Source: Desulfurellaceae bacterium bin18 (lineage in GTDB: Bacteria > Desulfobacterota > Binatia > Bin18). From it: a stretch of 64,000 bases of DNA. The translations under genes were made by a program, and so were the position numbers. The stretch's first letter is position 1; every line of letters begins with the position of its first letter. Below, piece after piece: positions 43,390 to 51,200 of the stretch. Location of the stretch: the NCBI GenBank assembly GCA_002238415.1, contig MPMI01000005.1:1-64000 (forward strand), given 5' to 3'. The notes under the pieces are model-generated. The model worked only from the letters and a program-made list of their open reading frames with translations. It searched no databases and was not told the DNA's origin.

Positions 43390-44628
43390 GTGATAGAATT
43401 TTTCGATTTCATCCCGCTCGGCTGGGAATTTCGCTGGCAAGACGGGATTGACATCGCCTGTATGGCGTTTGTCGTCTACCAAGCCTATATCCGCTTTCGT
43501 GGCACGCAGGCCGCGCGGATAGGTGTCGGGCTGGCCGTACTCGGTCTGTTTTATTTCCTTGCCAGCCAGGCCGGTCTCTTTTTAACTACCTGGGTGCTGG
43601 GCGGTATTTGGGCCGCGGCCTTTATTCTGGTCGTTGTCGTATTCCAGGCTGAAATCCGTCAGATTCTTGAGCAGGTCAACCCTGTTCTCTCCACCCCAAG
43701 GATTTTTCGTCGAACCCCTGCCGAAGCCCGGATTGCTGATTTCCTGGTCACGATAGCGGACACGTGTTTCAACCTGGCGAAAAATCGTCACGGCGCCATC
43801 CTTGTTTTTGAACGGAACGATCCGGTAGAACCCCTCTTGCGCGGCCAGGGCGTCCTGATTGATGCCGCGGTCAGCGATTTGCTGCTTGATAATCTGTTTA
43901 CGCCCTCCAGCCCGTTGCACGACGGCGCCGTTTATTTCCGGGCCGGGCGGGTCTGTCGGGCTGGCTGTATTTTGCCGCTTTCAGAATCACGCTCGTTGCC
44001 CTATACGTATGGGACTCGTCATCGGGCCGCGCTGGGGATTACGGAGCGTTCCGATGCGCTGGCTGTCGTTGTTTCGGAAGAGCGGGGCGCGGTCTCCGTT
44101 GTCGACCGGGGCGGTATGGTGACACTGCCGGGATCGTCCGAGCTGTTGACATGGCTGAACTTGCGTCTTTCCGGTACCAAGAAAAGGCGTACCCAATGGC
44201 GCTGGCGTGATATGCTGGAGGCTAACCTTCGTCCCAAGCTGGGTGCCCTGGCGGCTGTTTGTATCCTCTGGCTCATCCTGGTTGGCCCGCAGAACACCGA
44301 GGTCGGGTTTGCGGTTCCTGTGGTCTACTACAACATCCCAGGGAATTTGGACATGACCGGCAAGAACACCCAAGAGGTCTACCTGCGGGTGCGAGGGTCG
44401 CGTGAACTGTTGGCCTTGCTTGACCCGCGCGGCCTTCGGGCGCAGGTTGATCTCTCAAGTGCCCAGGCTGGGCGGAGTCGCGTTCCTCTGACCGAGCACG
44501 ATGTCAACATCCCACTCGGTCTCCAAGTTGCTGGTATGGACCCGTCGAGCGTGAGTGTTCGTCTCAAGGAACGTCCGTCTCCACCACAACAAACAGAGCA
44601 AAACGGTACTGCGCGCCAGACGTCGTAA
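43390..44628 (+). CDS. cdaA: Diadenylate cyclase CdaA fused to a YbbR (CdaR-like) domain
   Basis: A 412-residue membrane protein predicted to make cyclic di-AMP. Three N-terminal helices (about residues 20-37, 45-62 and 68-87) precede the DAC domain, whose active-site motifs are intact: DGA (178-180, in PLHDGAVYF) and RHR (210-212, in GTRHRAALGITE). A further helix (about 284-299, LGALAAVCILWLILVG) leads to an extracytoplasmic YbbR-like repeat (about 301-395, with VPVVYYNIPGNLDM). In Firmicutes cdaA and the YbbR regulator cdaR are separate adjacent genes. The GTG start is 6 bases after the lipoprotein gene. Confidence 0.9.
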   Translation: MIEFFDFIPLGWEFRWQDGIDIACMAFVVYQAYIRFRGTQAARIGVGLAVLGLFYFLASQAGLFLTTWVLGGIWAAAFILVVVVFQAEIRQILEQVNPVLSTPRIFRRTPAEARIADFLVTIADTCFNLAKNRHGAILVFERNDPVEPLLRGQGVLIDAAVSDLLLDNLFTPSSPLHDGAVYFRAGRVCRAGCILPLSESRSLPYTYGTRHRAALGITERSDALAVVVSEERGAVSVVDRGGMVTLPGSSELLTWLNLRLSGTKKRRTQWRWRDMLEANLRPKLGALAAVCILWLILVGPQNTEVGFAVPVVYYNIPGNLDMTGKNTQEVYLRVRGSRELLALLDPRGLRAQVDLSSAQAGRSRVPLTEHDVNIPLGLQVAGMDPSSVSVRLKERPSPPQQTEQNGTARQTS

Positions 44629-44637
44629 GGCTGTCTC

Positions 44638-46068
44638 TTATTCCGACTGCTCCGCCGCAGTCTGCAATAACTCCCACACCCGCGCCACGTGCACATGCGT
44701 GGTGGCTTGGTTGCCAATGGCAACGCGGATGGCATACCGGTCGTTCAACTTGGTGTGCGACAAGAATGCCTGTCCGCTGGCGTTCACTGCGTCGATGAGG
44801 GCGGCATTATGCGCATCCGGGTCTCGGGCGTCGGCTGGCAGGTGACGGAAACAGACGGTGGAGAACGGGACCGATGCCAGCCGTTCCCAGTCTGACGCTG
44901 CGTCGATTTGCTCGGCCAGCCAGTGTGCTTCCCGCATATGGCCGCCGATGATGGAGGCCAGCCCAGCCCGGCCATAGGCACGGATGACCATCCACAGTTT
45001 GAGCGCCCGAAAGCGCCGGCCCAGAGACAGTCCGTAGTCCATGAAGTTGACCACATCCTGCTCGTCGGTCCTGAGATATTCGGCCACCAGCGAAAAGGCG
45101 CGTTTGAGGTCGTCGGGCCGGCGGGTATACAGCAGGCTGCAATCGATTGGGGTCAGCAGCCACTTGTGAGGGTTGGTGACAAACGAGTCGGCCCGCTCAC
45201 AGCCGGCCAGTACATCCCGATGTGAGGGGACCAGAGCTGCGGCTCCACCATAGGCGGCGTCAACGTGCAGCCACACCTGATATCGTTCGCAAATATCCGC
45301 AATAGCCGGAACCGGGTCAATACTGGTTGACGAGGTCGTGCCAACCGTTGCCACAACGGCGACGGGTTTGACCCCGGCTGCCAAGTCGCTCGTAACGGCC
45401 TGCTCCAAACGGTCCGGTCGCATCCGAAATGCGTCGTCCGTCTCAATATGCCTGGTCCAACGCCGTCCGATTCCCAGCGCAATCGCGGCTTTATCAATCG
45501 AACTATGCGCCTGGGTTGACGTATACAGAGCCAGTGGCGGCAGGTCGTCCCGACCGGCCATGCCGTGCTCACGAATATCCAGGCCCGCTGCCTCACGCGC
45601 TGCGGCCAGCGCGTATAAAGAGGAGGCTGAGGCCGTATCTGTGATTTCTCCGAACCAGTCAGTGGGCAAACCGAGCATCTCGGCCACCCATTGCAGCGTG
45701 CGCTGTTCCAGTTCTGTTGCTGCGGGCGAGGTGCGCCACAGCATGGCATTGACGTTGAGCGCCGCGGAAATCAGCTCGCCCACAATACCGGGGCCCGACC
45801 CGCTAATCCCAAAATAGGCAAAGAAGGCCGGATGATTCCAGTGGGTAATGCCGGGCAGAATGAGACGGTCGATGTCAGTGAGAATATCATCCAGCGACTC
45901 GCCATGCTCGGGTGGGCTCTCAGGCAGACTTGCTGCGATGTCGCCCGGTGAGATACGTGCCAGGACAGGCCGGTCGCCGACCTGCTGCAAATAGGATGCG
46001 ACCCATGCCGCCGCGTCAGAGAGCGCACGTTGGAGCTCTTGCGGGCTTGGGCCTATCTGGCGCGTCAT
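44638..46068 (-). CDS. Group II PLP-dependent decarboxylase (aromatic amino acid decarboxylase-like)
   Basis: A 476-residue PLP decarboxylase. GITHWNHPAFFAYFGISGSGPGIVGELISAALN matches the N-terminal substrate region of aromatic-L-amino-acid decarboxylases. YTSTQAHSSIDKAAIALGI stacks the cofactor, LHVDAAYGGAA carries the PLP Asp, and SFVTNPHKWLLTPIDCS the Schiff-base Lys. It should decarboxylate an aromatic amino acid such as tyrosine, tryptophan or DOPA. ATG 46068 is used. It is convergent to the cdaA fusion with a 9-base gap and shows no obvious operon partner. Confidence 0.9.
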   Translation of the reverse strand: MTRQIGPSPQELQRALSDAAAWVASYLQQVGDRPVLARISPGDIAASLPESPPEHGESLDDILTDIDRLILPGITHWNHPAFFAYFGISGSGPGIVGELISAALNVNAMLWRTSPAATELEQRTLQWVAEMLGLPTDWFGEITDTASASSLYALAAAREAAGLDIREHGMAGRDDLPPLALYTSTQAHSSIDKAAIALGIGRRWTRHIETDDAFRMRPDRLEQAVTSDLAAGVKPVAVVATVGTTSSTSIDPVPAIADICERYQVWLHVDAAYGGAAALVPSHRDVLAGCERADSFVTNPHKWLLTPIDCSLLYTRRPDDLKRAFSLVAEYLRTDEQDVVNFMDYGLSLGRRFRALKLWMVIRAYGRAGLASIIGGHMREAHWLAEQIDAASDWERLASVPFSTVCFRHLPADARDPDAHNAALIDAVNASGQAFLSHTKLNDRYAIRVAIGNQATTHVHVARVWELLQTAAEQSE

Positions 46069-46142
46069 GGTGTATCGCTCTCGTACGGGATTTCAATTGA
46101 CTTTATCGCGGTTCTCCGCTGGAGATCAATCTGCCGAGGGGG

Positions 46143-47042
46143 CTATCGAGCGACAGCGGAGTATTGCTGCTGTTGACGACGGAGTTCTTCCGCAAACGGA
46201 TCAAGACGGAGATGCCGCCCGAGCTTTTTGATGAAGGCGGCATTATCCGGGTGCCCAACAAAAATGCTCTCAAAAAAACGATGAGCTCCTGGGGCAATGT
46301 GTTGATAATATTCACTCATGATGTGGACGGCCTCGTGCCCGAGCCAGGTGTCGGGTAAGAGACCATCCGGCAGACCAGGGTCACTGAATAAAAACTTGCG
46401 ATATTCATGAATGAGCTGGATCTCTTCACAAAAACAGATTTCATCAGAGAGGAACTGCCGGTCGAGTTTGCTCCGGTACACTTCGATGAAGGCCGCATAG
46501 CCCTGCTGGATCGCATCAAGATTCCAACACTTGTCAATGAGGCGCTGATTCTCAGCCGGACCGTGGTACTGGGCGGTGAAAAAGTCAAGATGGGGAGCAA
46601 TATCATAGCGCTCGGCAATTTCGATGAGCTGCGGTCGCAGGTCGCGCGGACTGATCCACACGCTGCTGGCAAGTTGGCCAAAGCCGGTCCAACTTAACTC
46701 ACGTCGGATTTTATCCCGGACGACTTTCCGTTTCTCCGGAATGGTGTAGGTCACAATCAGCCATTTGCCATTCCAGGCCGGATTATCGAGTTTATAGATC
46801 CGACTCGCCGCCTCAGCCATGCGCCGTTCGCCTTGAGCAGTCAGTCCGTAGAAACTTTTCTTGCCAAGCCGACGATTGCGTAGCCAACCGTCGGCAGTGA
46901 TGCGTGAAAGCGCGACTCGTACCGCTTGCGGAGCAATATCAAACTCCTGCATGAGACGGATCAGGCTGCCAACCCAGATCTCACCACCGTAATTACGGAC
47001 AAAGTCGCCGAACAGAGTGAATAGGAGAGAACGTGGACGCAT
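46143..47042 (-). CDS. PaaX-family transcriptional repressor
   Basis: A 299-residue PaaX-type regulator. The start RPRSLLFTLFGDFVRNYGGE followed by IWVGSLIRLM and VRVALSRITADGWLRNRRLGKKSFYGLT forms the winged helix-turn-helix; the central Cas2-like ferredoxin domain and the C-terminal region (FHxx...HEAVHIMSEYY) complete the family layout. PaaX represses phenylacetate genes and is released by phenylacetyl-CoA. Here it is divergent from a crotonase-boxC-boxB-ligase group, so an aryl-CoA such as benzoyl-CoA is the likely effector. ATG 47042 is preferred to an upstream TTG. Confidence 0.9.
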   Translation of the reverse strand: MRPRSLLFTLFGDFVRNYGGEIWVGSLIRLMQEFDIAPQAVRVALSRITADGWLRNRRLGKKSFYGLTAQGERRMAEAASRIYKLDNPAWNGKWLIVTYTIPEKRKVVRDKIRRELSWTGFGQLASSVWISPRDLRPQLIEIAERYDIAPHLDFFTAQYHGPAENQRLIDKCWNLDAIQQGYAAFIEVYRSKLDRQFLSDEICFCEEIQLIHEYRKFLFSDPGLPDGLLPDTWLGHEAVHIMSEYYQHIAPGAHRFFESIFVGHPDNAAFIKKLGRHLRLDPFAEELRRQQQQYSAVAR

Positions 47043-47084
47043 GTTGCTCAAATCATAGGTGAAGTAGCAATACTTTGCTTGATT

Positions 47085-47102
47085 TATATAACAAATTATA
47101 TA
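47085..47102. promoter_or_regulatory. Palindrome in the AT-rich paaX-type/box divergent promoter
   Basis: TATATAA (47085-47091) and TTATATA (47096-47102) form perfect 7-bp arms around CAAA. The 103-base region between the PaaX-type regulator and the crotonase gene is far more AT-rich than its surroundings. The site lies where both promoters should be and is a candidate operator for the regulator. Confidence 0.45.
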
Positions 47103-47145
47103 TTATGCACTTTATAAATGATATATTAAGAAATCGGAGAGAACA

Positions 47146-47967
47146 ATGGCTCGCATCCTTTTGGAAAAGGCCCCGCCCATTGCCCGCATTATTTTTAACC
47201 GACCCGCGGTTGTAAATGCTACGGATGGGCGCTTTGTGAGGGAGCTGCATACCATAGGCCAGGCTCTGGCTGAGGCCAAAGACCTCCGGGCGGTCATCAT
47301 CACCGGGGCCGGACGAGGGTTTTGTTCGGGCATTGATCTCAAGGCCGTGTCCCAGGATGAGATTCAGATGCCCTGGTTTCGAGAGTGGGAAGAGACCCTG
47401 CGTCTGTTTGAGACCATGTACGATAAGGTCGTGATCTGCGGCATTCACGGTGCCTGCATCGGTGGGGGGCTTCAGTTTTCATTAACCTGCGATATGCGGA
47501 TTGCCGCGGATAATGCCTTTTTCAGCCTCACCGCGGTACGGCATAGCATCATTCCCGGTCTTGGTACGTTCCGTTTGCCCCGTGTCGTTGGTCTGGGCCG
47601 CGGTCGGCTGCTTGCCCTGGCGACCTCACAGATCAAAGCCAAACAAGCGCTGGAATGGGGACTCGTAGACCAGGTTGTCAAAGCCAAAGACCTGGAAAAA
47701 ACTCTGAATAGCGCCGTAGATATGTTTCTCCAAACAGCTCCGACCGCCTTTCGGGAATCGAAAAAACTGCTGGTCCAGAGCTATGATCTTCCGTATGAAC
47801 AGTTTCTACCCGCTTATCTTAAAGGACAGCAAGCCTGTCTCGCCTCTTCCGATCACACCGTGGCAAGCACGGCCTATCTGTCCAAGGCTCCAGCGCAGTA
47901 CAAAACGCCGAAAAAGCGGCCCTCCGGCCCAAACCGCCCAATACGCAAGACCCGGCCGGTGGCATAG
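47146..47967 (+). CDS. Enoyl-CoA hydratase/isomerase (crotonase family)
   Basis: A 273-residue crotonase-fold protein. The oxyanion segments are ITGAGRGFCSGIDLKAVS and GIHGACIGGGLQFSLTCDMRIAADNAFFSL. Of the usual two catalytic glutamates, the first position lies in SLTAVRHSI and is not Glu, so a non-hydratase activity is possible. The C-terminal tail is basic (KTPKKRPSGPNRPIRKTR), longer than usual. GGAGAGAAC precedes ATG 47146. It is the first gene after the paaX-like divergent promoter and 51 bases upstream of boxC. Confidence 0.85.
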   Translation: MARILLEKAPPIARIIFNRPAVVNATDGRFVRELHTIGQALAEAKDLRAVIITGAGRGFCSGIDLKAVSQDEIQMPWFREWEETLRLFETMYDKVVICGIHGACIGGGLQFSLTCDMRIAADNAFFSLTAVRHSIIPGLGTFRLPRVVGLGRGRLLALATSQIKAKQALEWGLVDQVVKAKDLEKTLNSAVDMFLQTAPTAFRESKKLLVQSYDLPYEQFLPAYLKGQQACLASSDHTVASTAYLSKAPAQYKTPKKRPSGPNRPIRKTRPVA

Positions 47968-48018
47968 ATTTTTCAATAACGTTAGAGTGACGGACAGCAA
48001 GCAAAGACGAGGCGTCCC

Positions 48019-49746
48019 ATGAGTACGGCCATACACGTTGATGAACAGGCACAACGACCTGAGGTGCAAACCGAGTTAGCCCAGTCAACTCCGAGCAGAA
48101 TCGAATTTGCAACCCAACCTGAGCACTATCGGCACTGGACCCTGTCGATTGACGGCCGTATTGCCACCCTGGCAATGGATGTGCAGGAAGACGCGCCCCT
48201 GGTTCCGGGCTATGAGCTCAAACTCAATTCGTACGACCTGGGCGTGGACATTGAACTCTACGACGCGGTTCAGCGTCTCCGCTTTGAGCACCCTGAAGTT
48301 GCTGCGGTGGTGCTCTGTTCGGCCAAGCCTCAGGTCTTTTGTGCCGGGGCAAACATTCGCATGCTGGCCCAGTCTTCACACGCGCATAAGGTCAACTTCT
48401 GCAAGTTTACGAACGAGACGCGCAATAGCATTGAGGATGCCAGTGCCTACTCCGGGCAAACCTATGTCTGCGCCGTGAATGGGGCAGCCTCAGGCGGTGG
48501 CTATGAACTGGCCCTGGCGTGTGAACACATTATTCTCATTGACGACGGCTCAAGTACAGTTGCCCTGCCTGAGTTACCGCTTTTAGCGGTGTTGCCCGGA
48601 ACCGGTGGCCTGACGCGGCTGGTCGATAAACGGCATGTGCGGCGTGATCGGGCCGATTTTTTGTGTACCACGTCCGAGGGGCTGCGTGGAAAACGAGCCC
48701 AGGAGTGGAATCTGGTTGATGAGATCGCTCCGCGCTCGCGTTTTGAGGAAACGGTTCACGCCCGTGCTTTGACTTTTGCCGCCCAATCGGCCCGGCCCGC
48801 CGATGCGGCCGGCATCGCCCTGACTCCGCTGGCCCGATCCATCGAGGACACGACCATTGCCTACGAGCATATCTCAATCGAGCTGGACCGAGCGCTGCGG
48901 ACCGCTGCATTCACGGTCCACGCGCCAAGCGGCGACCTGCCGCTCACACTGGAAGCCGTCCATGCTGCTGGTGCGCGCTTCTGGCCCCTGGCGCTCGCGC
49001 GTGAGTTTGACGACGCCATTCTGCACCTGCGGCTGAATGAAGAAGAGATCGGGACCTGGGTTTTTCGTACCAGAGGTGAGGCCGCGCTGGTCGAAGCCGC
49101 CGACCGCCTCCTGTCCGGGCATGCTGATGACTGGCTGATCCGCGAGATTATCCTCTATCTCAAACGCACCTTCCAGCGTCTGGATGTGAGCGCGCGGAGC
49201 CTGATCGCCCTGATCGAGCCGGGCAGTTGTTTCACCGGCACTTTGCTCGAACTCGTACTGGCCGCTGACCGGTCGTATATGCTGGACGGCCGGTTTGAGG
49301 AGAGCGAACTGCCTCCGGCTACTCTCCGTTTGACGCCGATAAACTTTGGGCCACTACCCATGAATAATGCCAGCACGCGCCTGACCAGTCGTTTCCCTGC
49401 GCAACCGGAGCATATGGCGGAGTTGCAGTCGTATATGGGCCGGGATATCGACGCCGAGACGGCTGACACACTGGGACTGGTCACCTTTACTCCGGATGAT
49501 ATCGACTGGGAAGACGAAGTCAGGCTGGCCCTGGAAGAACGTGCCAGTTTCTCACCCGACGCTCTGACCGGCATGGAGGCCAGCCTGCGCTTTGCCGGCC
49601 AGGAAACCCTTCAGACTAAGATATTCGGGCGTCTGAGCGCGTGGCAGAACTGGATCTTTCAGCGGCCGAATGCCGTTGGCGAAGACGGGGCGTTGACGCT
49701 GTATGGCACGGGGAGACAGAGCCGTTTTCGGAAACAGAGGGTGTAG
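48019..49746 (+). CDS. boxC: Benzoyl-CoA-dihydrodiol lyase (2,3-epoxybenzoyl-CoA dihydrolase)
   Basis: A 575-residue BoxC homologue, length and domain order as in the family. The N-terminal crotonase core shows KPQVFCAGANIRMLAQSSHAHKVNFCKFTNETRN and VNGAASGGGYELALACEHI; a second, degenerate crotonase-like half follows (LIALIEPGSCFTGTLLELVLAADRSYML). BoxC opens the epoxidised ring of benzoyl-CoA hydrolytically, giving 3,4-dehydroadipyl-CoA semialdehyde and formate. It ends 2 bases before boxB starts, so the consecutive steps are co-translated. Confidence 0.94.
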   Translation: MSTAIHVDEQAQRPEVQTELAQSTPSRIEFATQPEHYRHWTLSIDGRIATLAMDVQEDAPLVPGYELKLNSYDLGVDIELYDAVQRLRFEHPEVAAVVLCSAKPQVFCAGANIRMLAQSSHAHKVNFCKFTNETRNSIEDASAYSGQTYVCAVNGAASGGGYELALACEHIILIDDGSSTVALPELPLLAVLPGTGGLTRLVDKRHVRRDRADFLCTTSEGLRGKRAQEWNLVDEIAPRSRFEETVHARALTFAAQSARPADAAGIALTPLARSIEDTTIAYEHISIELDRALRTAAFTVHAPSGDLPLTLEAVHAAGARFWPLALAREFDDAILHLRLNEEEIGTWVFRTRGEAALVEAADRLLSGHADDWLIREIILYLKRTFQRLDVSARSLIALIEPGSCFTGTLLELVLAADRSYMLDGRFEESELPPATLRLTPINFGPLPMNNASTRLTSRFPAQPEHMAELQSYMGRDIDAETADTLGLVTFTPDDIDWEDEVRLALEERASFSPDALTGMEASLRFAGQETLQTKIFGRLSAWQNWIFQRPNAVGEDGALTLYGTGRQSRFRKQRV

Positions 49747-49748
49747 CT

Positions 49749-51182
49749 ATGGCGATTGATTATACTGAGCGTATTCCGAACAATGTTGCCCTAGCCGAGA
49801 ACCGCCGACTCCAACGCGCATTGGAATCATGGCAGCCGAATTATTTACGCTGGTGGGATACCTGCGGTCCTGAGGGAACGCAGGCGTATGACGTCTATCT
49901 GCGGACGGCTATGAGCGTCGAGTCCGACGGCTGGGCCCATTTTGACTATGTGAAAATGCCCGACTATCGGTGGGGTATTTTCCTGGCCAAGCCGCAGGAG
50001 GAGCGGCAGATCGCCTTTGGCGACCACCTTGGAGAGCCTGTCTGGCAGGAAGTCCCGGGGGAATATCGCAGCCTGTTACGCCGCCTGGTCGTGACCCAAG
50101 GGGACACCGAGCCGGCCTCCGTCGAACAGCAGCGCCGCCTGGGCCAGACCTGTCCCTCGCTGTATGACCTGCGTAATCTGTTTCAGATCAATGTTGAAGA
50201 GGGCCGTCATCTGTGGGCCATGGTCTATATCCTGCACGCCTATTTTGGTCGGGATGGCCGGGAAGAAGCTGAGATGATGCTGGAGCGCCATTCCGGCGAT
50301 GTGGATAAACCGCGTATCCTGGGCGCGTTTAACGAAGAGACGCCGCACTGGCTATCCTATTTCATGTTTACCTTTTTCACCGACCGGGATGGGAAATATC
50401 AGCTCGCCGCCCTGGCCGAATCCAGCTTCGATCCCCTAGCCCGGACCTGCCAGTTCATGCTGACGGAGGAGGCGCATCACATGTTTGTGGGTGAGACCGG
50501 TGTAATGCGGATTATCCAACGCACATGCGAAGTCATGAACGAACTCAAGACGGATGACCCTGCGCGTATCCGGGCGGCAGGGGCCATAGACCTGCCGACC
50601 TTGCAGCGCTTCATCAATTTTCATTACAGCGTCTCGCTCGACCTGTTCGGCCAAGAACGTTCGACCAACGCCGCCGACTATTTTACGACCGGCCTCAAAG
50701 GCCGCTATCGCGAAACCCGCATCAAAGATGATCATCGTCTCTCGGATCTGACCTGGCCGGTCCAGCGCCCGGCAGACGGCAGCATCGTATGTGAGGACGT
50801 GCCGGCTTTACTCGCCATTAACGAACGTTTACGCGACGATTATATTGCCGACTCGCAGCGGGGGCTGGACCGCTGGAACAAGGTTATCGCTCAGCAGGGT
50901 ATTGAAAGCCCACTGTCCTTGCCCCATCGAGGCTTTCACCGCAAGATCGGGGCTTTTTCCGATGTTCATATCTCTCCACGGGGCAATGTGGTGACGGCCG
51001 AAGAGTGGCAGCACCAGCTTACTTCGTGGTTGCCGACCGAGGACGATCACGCTTTTGTGGTTTCGCTCATGCAGCCGGTCACCGAACCTGGCGCAATGGC
51101 AAGCTGGATTGCCCCGCCGGCCCGTGGAATCAACAATCAGCCCCTCGACTTTCCGTATGTGCAATGGGCAGAAAACGCATAG
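49749..51182 (+). CDS. boxB: Benzoyl-CoA 2,3-epoxidase subunit B (diiron oxygenase)
   Basis: A 477-residue BoxB homologue. The diiron ligands can be placed one residue beyond the numbering of the characterised enzyme: Glu121, Glu151 and His154 (INVEEGRHLWAM), Asp212 (FFTDRDGK), Glu241 and His244 (MLTEEAHHMFVGE). It inserts one oxygen atom into benzoyl-CoA to give the 2,3-epoxide, with electrons from BoxA, which is not encoded here. An in-frame upstream extension overlaps boxC and is rejected. The start ATG 49749 lies 2 bases after boxC. Confidence 0.94.
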   Translation: MAIDYTERIPNNVALAENRRLQRALESWQPNYLRWWDTCGPEGTQAYDVYLRTAMSVESDGWAHFDYVKMPDYRWGIFLAKPQEERQIAFGDHLGEPVWQEVPGEYRSLLRRLVVTQGDTEPASVEQQRRLGQTCPSLYDLRNLFQINVEEGRHLWAMVYILHAYFGRDGREEAEMMLERHSGDVDKPRILGAFNEETPHWLSYFMFTFFTDRDGKYQLAALAESSFDPLARTCQFMLTEEAHHMFVGETGVMRIIQRTCEVMNELKTDDPARIRAAGAIDLPTLQRFINFHYSVSLDLFGQERSTNAADYFTTGLKGRYRETRIKDDHRLSDLTWPVQRPADGSIVCEDVPALLAINERLRDDYIADSQRGLDRWNKVIAQQGIESPLSLPHRGFHRKIGAFSDVHISPRGNVVTAEEWQHQLTSWLPTEDDHAFVVSLMQPVTEPGAMASWIAPPARGINNQPLDFPYVQWAENA

Positions 51183-51200
51183 CTCAAGAGGACAGTAGGC

